Shown here: in pieces, positions 58,163-64,000 of the stretch
How positions within the stretch are numbered: position 1 is the first letter of the stretch
Layout of the letters: the number at the start of each line of letters is the position of its first letter
Assembly (NCBI GenBank): GCA_003021175.1
Contig: PXQV01000001.1
Coordinates: 180,436 to 244,435, forward strand
Length of the DNA stretch: 64,000 nt
Reading direction: 5' to 3'
Source of the DNA: Halobacteriales archaeon QH_7_66_36
GTDB taxonomy: Archaea > Halobacteriota > Halobacteria > Halobacteriales > Haloarculaceae
Position numbers and translations under genes: made by a program
The notes under the pieces: generated by a model
The model's input: the letters and a program-made list of their open reading frames with translations, nothing else
The model's database searches: none
What the model was told of the DNA's origin: nothing

Positions 58163-59074
58163 CTACAGATACGGTTCGCAGACGCGGCGCAGTCCGTCGT
58201 CGAAGTCGATTGCCGGCTCCCAGCCGGTCGCCTCGCGCATCTTCGAGGGGTCGGCCATCGTGTCGTGGACGTAGTTCTGCATCGTGTTCTCGGAGTATGT
58301 CGGCTCCACGTTCGTCCCGAGCACGTCGTTGAGTCGGTCGACGAGTTCGTTCAGCGAGTACGAGTCGCCGGTGCCGAGGTTGTAGACGCCGGTGAGTTCG
58401 TGGTCGGCGGCCAACTCAAGCCCACGCGTGATGTCGTCGACGTGGGTGAAGTCGCGGGTCTGGGTGCCGTCGCCCCAGATGTCCGGGCGCTCGCCGTTGG
58501 CGATCTGGTGGGCGAACTGCGCGATGAGGTTCGCGTACTCTCCCTTGTGCTCCTCCGCGCCGGAGAAGCCCTGATACACCGAGAAGAACCGCATCCCGGC
58601 CATCGTCACGTCGTGGAAATTCTCGTAATACTCCGCGTAGCGCTCGCGGGCCAGTTTCGACGCCTCGTAGCCAGTGCGCGCCGCGACCGCCATCGACTCG
58701 GGCGACGGCTCCGTCCGGTCGCCGTAGATAGAGGAGGTCGAGGCGTAGACGACGGTGTCACAGCCCGTCTCGCGCACCTGTTCGACGGTGTTGATGAACC
58801 CCTCGACGTTGACGCGAGCGCCGCGGGCGGGGTCGTTCTCGTGCATCGCCCGCGAGGAGAGCGCCGCGAGGTGGAAGAGCACGTCCACGTCCGCCGGAAG
58901 GTCGTCGTCGAGCACCGACGCGTCGACGAACTCCACGTCGTCGTCGAGGTTGTCCGGCGTCCCGAGATACAGGTCGTCGACCGCGACGACGTCGTTGTCG
59001 GCCGCGAGGCGGTTCGCGAGGTTCGAGCCGATGAACCCAGCGCCACCGGTCACGAGCACGCGCTTCCCGTCCAT
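58163..59074 (-). CDS. NAD-dependent sugar epimerase/dehydratase
   Basis: A 303-residue extended short-chain dehydrogenase. VLVTGGAGFIGSNLANRLAA is the NAD motif; YASTSSIYGDRTEPSPES carries the catalytic Thr/Ser and YEASKLARERYAEYYENF the YxxxK. Likely a UDP-glucose 4-epimerase-like enzyme supplying sugars for glycans. The substrate cannot be fixed by sequence. Confidence 0.87.
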   Translation of the reverse strand: MDGKRVLVTGGAGFIGSNLANRLAADNDVVAVDDLYLGTPDNLDDDVEFVDASVLDDDLPADVDVLFHLAALSSRAMHENDPARGARVNVEGFINTVEQVRETGCDTVVYASTSSIYGDRTEPSPESMAVAARTGYEASKLARERYAEYYENFHDVTMAGMRFFSVYQGFSGAEEHKGEYANLIAQFAHQIANGERPDIWGDGTQTRDFTHVDDITRGLELAADHELTGVYNLGTGDSYSLNELVDRLNDVLGTNVEPTYSENTMQNYVHDTMADPSKMREATGWEPAIDFDDGLRRVCEPYL

Positions 59075-59169
59075 ACCCGACGGGCCGCGTCCAGCAGGTA
59101 AGTGGCTACCGGTCTCGACGCCGTGCTCACCGTCGGGTTTAAGCCCGACCTTACCGAAATAGGTTTATA

Positions 59170-59709
59170 ATGTCGTCCATCGAACTCACTCCGTCGCAGA
59201 AGAAGATCCTCGAAGCGCTCATCAATCTCCACCGCGACGCCGAGAGCGCGGTCAAAGGCGAGGAGATCGCAGAGGAGGTCGACCGGAACCCCGGCACCAT
59301 CCGCAACCAGATGCAGAGTCTCAAGGCGCTCCAGCTGGTCGAGGGTGTACCCGGGCCGAAAGGAGGCTACAAGCCGACCGGCACCGCCTACGACGCGCTC
59401 CAGATTCAGGAGATGGAGCAGGCGGCGGACGTGCCGCTCCGACACGAGGGCGAGGCGATACCCGGCGCGAACGTACAGGAGATCAATCTCACGAGCGTCC
59501 ACCACCCGGAGCTGTGTCGCGCCGAGGTCCGGCTGCAGGGGTCGATCAGCGACTTCCACGAGGGCGATTCGGTGACCGTCGGCCCGACGCCGCTCTCGAA
59601 GCTCCGCATCGCGGGCACGCTCGACGGAAAGGACGACACGAACAGCAGCCTCATTCTCACTATCGACGAGATGCGCGCGCCGGCGGAAGGCGAGACGCCG
59701 GAGAAGTAA
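59170..59709 (+). CDS. Winged-helix transcriptional regulator (Rrf2/TrmB-like)
   Basis: A 179-residue protein. MSSIELTPSQKKILEALINL, GEEIAEEVDRNPGTIRNQMQ and SLKALQLVEGVPGPKGGYKP form an N-terminal winged HTH (wing GPKGGY). The C-terminal half has beta-strands (EINLTSVHHPELCRAEVRLQ, SKLRIAGTLDGKDDTNSSLI) that probably form the effector or dimer domain. A leaderless start is likely (tttataatg at the ATG). It lies 50 bp before the oxidoreductase gene. Confidence 0.78.
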   Translation: MSSIELTPSQKKILEALINLHRDAESAVKGEEIAEEVDRNPGTIRNQMQSLKALQLVEGVPGPKGGYKPTGTAYDALQIQEMEQAADVPLRHEGEAIPGANVQEINLTSVHHPELCRAEVRLQGSISDFHEGDSVTVGPTPLSKLRIAGTLDGKDDTNSSLILTIDEMRAPAEGETPEK

Positions 59710-59760
59710 GGCGGCGCGACGTTTCGCAGGGTTTGTATCGGAGGCATCCCAGCGACTTGT

Positions 59761-60933
59761 ATGACCGACGACATCGTCGTGCTCGGCTCCGGGTACGCCG
59801 GAACCGGTGCCGTGAAGCGACTCGAACGAGAGTTAGACGGCGAGGCCGACATCACGTGGGTTTCCGAGGTCGACCACCACCTCGTGCTCCACGAGTCACA
59901 CCGGATCATCCGCAAGCCCGACGTTCGCGATCAGATCACCTTCGACTGCGAGGAGCTGAAGGCTCCGTCGACGCGGTTCGTCAACGCGCGCGTCGAGGCG
60001 CTCGACACCGACGAACGAACGGTCGAACTCGCCGACGGCTCGACAGTCGACTACGACTACGTGCTCATCGCCTTCGGCTCTCGGACAGCCTTCTTCGGCA
60101 TCGACGGCCTCCGCGAGCATTCGCTCACCCTGAAGTCCTTGGAGGATGCGCTCGACATCCACGACGCAGTCAAGGACGCCGCCGCCGAGGCGACGAAGGA
60201 AGACCCGGCACAGGTCGTCGTCGGCGGAGCCGGCCTCTCTGGCATCCAGTCGGCCGGCGAAATCGCGGAGTTCCGCGACCTCCATCGCGCGCCGATCGAC
60301 GTCCACCTCGTCGAGGGGCTCGACAACGTCTTCCCGAACAACGACCCCGTCGTACAGGCGAAGCTCGCCAAGCTGCTCGACGACAAGGACGTGAACGTCA
60401 TGACCGGCGAGTTCATCGGCGAGGTGGACGACGAGACCGTCTACGTCGGCGACGACACCGAACTCGACTACGACGTGCTGCTGTGGACCGGCGGCATCAC
60501 CGGCCAAGAGGCCGCCGAGACGGTCGACGTCGAACAGGACGAGCGGAGCCACCGGGTTCACACGGGGCAGGACTTCACCACCAACGACGAGCGCGTGTTC
60601 GCCATCGGCGACGCCGCGCTCATCGACCAGCCGGGAGAGGAGAACCCCGCGCCGCCTACCGCACAGGCGGCGTGGCAGGCGGCCGAGGTTGCGGGCGTCA
60701 ACCTCGCGCGCGCCGCTCGCGGCGAACCGCTCGAAACGTGGACCCACGAGGACAAGGGGACTCTCGTCTCCGTCGGCGACGAGGCCGTCGCCCACAACGT
60801 CGTCGGGGCTCGCGAAGTCGTCGACACGTTCGGGGGCCCGGCCGCCGAGATGCTGAAGAAGACCGTCGCTGCCCGCTGGATCAAGGACATCGCCGGCTAC
60901 GGGGCCGCCGCGAAGGCGTTCCCCGATATGTAG
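59761..60933 (+). CDS. Type II NADH:quinone oxidoreductase-like FAD protein
   Basis: A 390-residue two-dinucleotide-binding flavoprotein. MTDDIVVLGSGYAGTGAVKR is the FAD motif; VVVGGAGLSGIQSAGEIAEF the NADH motif; VFAIGDAALIDQPGEENPAP and PPTAQAAWQAAEVAGVNLAR match NDH-2. The C-terminal helix could bind the membrane. It would pass NADH electrons to menaquinone without proton pumping; haloarchaea often lack the standard NADH-input part of complex I. The upstream HTH gene may regulate it. Confidence 0.83.
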   Translation: MTDDIVVLGSGYAGTGAVKRLERELDGEADITWVSEVDHHLVLHESHRIIRKPDVRDQITFDCEELKAPSTRFVNARVEALDTDERTVELADGSTVDYDYVLIAFGSRTAFFGIDGLREHSLTLKSLEDALDIHDAVKDAAAEATKEDPAQVVVGGAGLSGIQSAGEIAEFRDLHRAPIDVHLVEGLDNVFPNNDPVVQAKLAKLLDDKDVNVMTGEFIGEVDDETVYVGDDTELDYDVLLWTGGITGQEAAETVDVEQDERSHRVHTGQDFTTNDERVFAIGDAALIDQPGEENPAPPTAQAAWQAAEVAGVNLARAARGEPLETWTHEDKGTLVSVGDEAVAHNVVGAREVVDTFGGPAAEMLKKTVAARWIKDIAGYGAAAKAFPDM

Positions 60934-60939
60934 GAACCC

Positions 60940-61006
60940 CACTTTTTGCACTTCCCTCGCGCGGCTTCGCCGCGCTCGGTCAGGCAAAAACTTGGGGAAA
61001 ATATGC
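60940..61006 (+). repeat. Dispersed palindromic repeat (type A, copy 2), probable terminator
   Basis: cactttttgcacttccctcg ... ggcaaaaacttggggaaaat matches 31161-31230. It starts 6 bp after the NDH-2-like stop. The pair of copies right behind stops supports a terminator role. Confidence 0.65.
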
Positions 61007-61255
61007 GGGCGTGCTCCCTCCGCTTCGCTCCGGTCCGCGCGCCCTACGGAACCTCGCTTCGCTCGGTTCCGCGAACTGTGTGGTGGCGGAGCCGGCAACC
61101 CGCTCCCTCGCTTGGGCTCGCGGCGGACAGTTCTACCCCGTACATTCAAATACCGAAACGGGACCAACCGTCCCGTGACCTGATGACCCGTGCGGGGTCG
61201 GTCGAGACGGGAGCGCGACGCGCCACCCCGCACTCGCGCATGCGTCGCCTGCTCG

Positions 61256-62065
61256 CTACCGATCCAGCGACAGCCCCGCGTGCCAGCGGTCAGCGCCTGT
61301 GTCTGTCTTGACCCGGTCCATCTCCGCGAGGATAGCCGCGGCCAGTGACGCGACCTCTCCGGCGCGTCGCTCGCCTTCGGTGCGGAACTCCCCGGTGACG
61401 CGGTTAGCGTACACCGTGCACACCGCGCCGGCACGAAGTCCGTAGAGATTCGCGACCGTCAGTATCGACGCCGCCTCCATCTCGAAGTTCAGAACGCCGG
61501 CCGCCTGTAGCTCGTCGACCAGCGCGTCGGCGTCCGCACCCTCGAATCCGCCGAAGCCGGGGCGACCCTGCCCGGCGTAGAAGGAGTCCGTCGAACAGGT
61601 GACGCCACAGTGGTAGTCGTAGCCCAACTCCTCACAGGCAGTCACGAGCGCGGTCACCACCTCCGAGTCGGCCGCCGCGGGGTAATCCTCGCGGACGTAC
61701 TCGTCGGAGGTCCCCTCCTGTCGGACTGCGCCGGTCGTGATGACGAGGTCGCCGACTTCCATCCCGGGCTGGATGGCACCACAGGAGCCAACGCGTATGA
61801 ACGTCCCTGACCCGATCTGTGCGTGCTCCTCGACAGCGATAGTCGCCGACGGCGACCCGATGCCGGTCGAGGTGACGGTCAGCGGCTCTCCGTCGTAGCG
61901 TCCGGTTGCGGTTCGGTACTCGCGGTGCTGGCCGACCTCCTCGGCCTTGTCCCACGCGTCGGTGATCTTCGGGACGCGCTCCGGATCGCCCGGTAGGAGG
62001 ACGGGACCAGCGGCGTCGTCCGGTCCGAGACCGATGTGATACTGTACGTCGTCATCCTCGTCCAT
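61256..62065 (-). CDS. udp: Uridine phosphorylase-like nucleoside phosphorylase
   Basis: A 269-residue PNP/UDP-superfamily enzyme from ATG 62065. GPVLLPGDPERVPKITDAWD, FIRVGSCGAIQPGMEVGDLV and LNFEMEAASILTVANLYGLR are the phosphate- and nucleoside-binding motifs. It cleaves nucleosides with phosphate. The nearby cytidine deaminase and nucleoside-type ABC permease suggest pyrimidine salvage, hence uridine phosphorylase. Confidence 0.88.
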   Translation of the reverse strand: MDEDDDVQYHIGLGPDDAAGPVLLPGDPERVPKITDAWDKAEEVGQHREYRTATGRYDGEPLTVTSTGIGSPSATIAVEEHAQIGSGTFIRVGSCGAIQPGMEVGDLVITTGAVRQEGTSDEYVREDYPAAADSEVVTALVTACEELGYDYHCGVTCSTDSFYAGQGRPGFGGFEGADADALVDELQAAGVLNFEMEAASILTVANLYGLRAGAVCTVYANRVTGEFRTEGERRAGEVASLAAAILAEMDRVKTDTGADRWHAGLSLDR

Positions 62066-62139
62066 AGTCGCTGTTCCACCAGCGTGCTTGTAGTTCCACT
62101 GCCCCGAAGATTCTCGATAGCGGGGACTCATCGTCGAGT

Positions 62140-62532
62140 GTGGACATCCACCACGTCGGACAACTGGTCGACGCGGAGTTCGAGTCGGCAGTCGAGTTCT
62201 ACCGCGACACGCTCGGACTGCCGCTGCGCGAGACGACCGACGGGTTCGTCCGCGTCGCGTTCTTCGAACTTCCGTCGGCAGAGTTCCATCTCATCGTCCG
62301 CGAGGAGCGCGGCTCACCGGCTGACGAACTCCTCGACACGATTGGCCGACGCTCTACGGCCCACGTCGCGTTCGAAGCGGCCGACCTTGCGACGGCGATG
62401 GCGGACGCGGCCGACGCGGGCCTGCAGTTCGTCGGCGACCCGCCCGAGGACGGACTCGGGCCGTATCGGCGAGCGTTCGTCGCGCCGGACGGCCACGTCG
62501 GCGTCCCGTTCGAGTTCGTTGCCTCGGCCTGA
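62140..62532 (+). CDS. VOC (glyoxalase/dioxygenase-fold) family protein
   Basis: A 130-residue protein from GTG 62140. MDIHHVGQLVDAEFESAVEF then YRDTLGLPLRETTDGFVRVA and AHVAFEAADLATAMADAADA are the two beta-alpha-beta halves of the VOC fold. His and Glu residues suggest a metal site (H4, E53-type). Substrate unknown. Convergent with cdd, stops adjacent. Confidence 0.82.
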   Translation: MDIHHVGQLVDAEFESAVEFYRDTLGLPLRETTDGFVRVAFFELPSAEFHLIVREERGSPADELLDTIGRRSTAHVAFEAADLATAMADAADAGLQFVGDPPEDGLGPYRRAFVAPDGHVGVPFEFVASA

Positions 62533-62925
62533 TCACTCGAGCGTTCCGGGTTGGATCGTGTTCGGGATGAGTTCACCGAGCGCGTACTCCGCGACTGTGT
62601 CGCCCTCGTCACAGTAGACGGGGAGCGACTCGTCGCAGAACTCGGCGAGCGTCTGTCGGCACATGCCACACGGCGTGACGCCGTCGCATTCGCTGGAGAC
62701 GACGGCCAGCGCGTCGAACTCGGTGTGGCCCTCCTTCACCGCCTCGGCGACCGCGACCTCCTCGGCGTGCAGCGAGTTCGAGTAGTTCGCGTTCTCGATG
62801 TTACAGCCGACGTACGTCTCGCCGTCGGCGGTTCGGAGCGCGGCCCCGACCCGATACTCCGAGTAGGGGACGTACGCGTCGGCGAGCGCGTCGCGGGCCG
62901 CGGCCAGCAGCGCGTCGGGTTCCAT
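62533..62925 (-). CDS. cdd: Cytidine deaminase
   Basis: A 130-residue enzyme. VPYSEYRVGAALRTADGETY, GCNIENANYSNSLHAEEVAV (zinc Cys/His and proton-shuttling Glu in HAEE) and GVTPCGMCRQTLAEF (PCGMC zinc Cys) are diagnostic. It converts (deoxy)cytidine to (deoxy)uridine. It lies 37 bp behind the ABC permease gene on the same strand, probably in one salvage operon. Confidence 0.95.
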   Translation of the reverse strand: MEPDALLAAARDALADAYVPYSEYRVGAALRTADGETYVGCNIENANYSNSLHAEEVAVAEAVKEGHTEFDALAVVSSECDGVTPCGMCRQTLAEFCDESLPVYCDEGDTVAEYALGELIPNTIQPGTLE

Positions 62926-62962
62926 ATCCGTGTCTTCGGGGCGCGGGAGAAATAGCCTGTCA

Positions 62963-64000
62963 TCAGTCCTCGCCGGACTCGTAGTGGTCGCCGGCCGCTT
63001 CCGGAATCTGCGTGCGGCCCACGAGCGCGAGCACGAGAACGACGGTCACGAACGGGATGACCCGGACGAGCGAACTCGGGAGGCCCGTGCCGACGGTCTG
63101 GAGCGAGAACTGGAGTGCGTCCAGCCCCACGAACAGGAGCGCCGACAGGAACGCGCCGATCGGGTTGTAGTTCCCGAACAGGTAGGTGACGATGGCGATG
63201 AATCCCTTCCCGTTCACCATCGTCGGCCCGTTGCCGGTGAACTGTCCGATAGAGAGCGCGAGCGCACCGCCGCCGACGCCGGAGAGCACGCTGGAGAGGA
63301 GCACGGCGGCGTAGCGCACCCGCGAGACGCTCACGCCGGCCGTGTCCAGCGCCTTCGGGTTCTCGCCGGCTGCTTGGACGTGCCGACCGAACGCCGTCCG
63401 ATTCAGCGTGTACCACGACAGCCCCACGGCGATGAACATCAGGTAGACGAACGGCGAGGCGTCGAACAGCGCACCGAAGAACGGTATCTCGGCGAGTACT
63501 GGTATCGTCACCGTCGTGGGCGTGGTGACGCTGGCGGTGTTCGGCCCGTCGTACACCACCTGCGACGCGAACGGGGCGAGACCGAGCGCGATGAGCCACA
63601 CCGCGAGCCCGGCGATGATCTGGTCGGCGCGGAACTCGATACAGACGACGGCGAACAGCCCTGCGAGCAGGGTACTCGCGGCGACACCGACTAGCAGGCC
63701 GAGCCACAGCTCTGGCTGTGTGGCCGCGCCCTCACCGGCGATGGTGTCCGTCGCGTACACTGCGGTGAACGCCGAGATGATGAGCAGTCCCTCTAGTCCG
63801 ATGTTGATAACGCCGCTCTTCTCGGCGAAGATGCCGCCGAGTGCCGCGAGCGTGATCGGCACGGCGAACCGGAGCGCCGCACCGAGCGTGGTCCGGTCCG
63901 TGACGATGGCGAACAGATCGCCCGCGATGGTGTCGGGGAAGACGAGTCGCGCCCCGGCGAGGAGCACGAAGAGCACGGCCACTGCGGCGGTGATACCGGT
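62963..64000 (-). CDS. ABC transporter permease, nucleoside/BmpA type (5' end outside window)
   Basis: At least 345 residues; the frame is open at the window edge, so the GTG at 63982 is not a reliable start. Eight or more hydrophobic helices. AALGGIFAEKSGVINIGLEG is the diagnostic YufQ/BmpA-type permease motif (branched-chain permease family 2). With a partner permease, an ATPase and a BmpA lipoprotein it imports nucleosides. Cdd and the phosphorylase nearby agree. Confidence 0.88.
   Translation of the reverse strand, partial: TGITAAVAVLFVLLAGARLVFPDTIAGDLFAIVTDRTTLGAALRFAVPITLAALGGIFAEKSGVINIGLEGLLIISAFTAVYATDTIAGEGAATQPELWLGLLVGVAASTLLAGLFAVVCIEFRADQIIAGLAVWLIALGLAPFASQVVYDGPNTASVTTPTTVTIPVLAEIPFFGALFDASPFVYLMFIAVGLSWYTLNRTAFGRHVQAAGENPKALDTAGVSVSRVRYAAVLLSSVLSGVGGGALALSIGQFTGNGPTMVNGKGFIAIVTYLFGNYNPIGAFLSALLFVGLDALQFSLQTVGTGLPSSLVRVIPFVTVVLVLALVGRTQIPEAAGDHYESGED

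Overview
The window is chromosomal DNA from an extremely halophilic archaeon of the class Halobacteria. It is GC-rich, its proteins are strongly acidic, promoters are archaeal TATA type (often leaderless), and it carries marker genes of the group: haloarchaeal actin, TFB, Topo VI next to gyrase, KorAB, Tat-dependent lipoproteins, and archaetidylserine decarboxylase. I cannot fix the genus. No tRNA, rRNA, CRISPR array or transposase gene was seen.

Layout. 1-7 kb: acyl-CoA dehydrogenase/phosphotransferase pair, MDR oxidoreductase, rhomboid protease, METTL5-like methyltransferase, actin-like cytoskeletal protein plus a membrane partner. 7.2-9.6 kb: an AT-richer accessory patch with a frame-disrupted secreted S1 protease and a lipoprotein. 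9.6-16.1 kb: a 6.5-kb integrated element bounded by 15-bp direct repeats, inserted in the last codons of menB. It carries a tyrosine recombinase, a possible RHH-type regulator, a zinc-finger protein, an ATGA-coupled block of small proteins, a TFB-like protein and an HTH protein. About 95-bp inverted repeats nest inside it. 16.1-20.3 kb: menF-menD-menB. 20-31 kb: molybdopterin oxidoreductase, small regulators, O-methyltransferase, fatty acyl-CoA ligase, acyl-CoA dehydrogenase, DICT-domain protein, korAB and an Lrp regulator. 32.8-36.9 kb: the biotin operon bioB-bioU-like-bioF-bioD, with a BirA-type operator over the bioB start. 37-41 kb: GIY-YIG protein, a disrupted tfb, a HhH-MutS protein and small ORFs. 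41.5-46.4 kb: archaetidylserine decarboxylase, the queuosine/archaeosine precursor operon queD-queE-queC, a DUF1405-like membrane protein and an ATP-grasp ligase. 46.4-56.5 kb: top6B-top6A (top6A disrupted) divergent from gyrB-gyrA, where gyrB carries a 433-residue HNH intein. 56.5-64 kb: arginase, sugar epimerase, HTH regulator, NDH-2-like oxidoreductase, and a nucleoside salvage group (uridine phosphorylase, cytidine deaminase, ABC permease).

The most notable points: the element and its nested inverted repeats; a biotin operon with no bioA but a BioU-like gene under a BirA-type site; short internal deletions plus frameshifts in two core informational genes (tfb, top6A), either real lesions or assembly errors; and the HNH intein in the GyrB Toprim motif.
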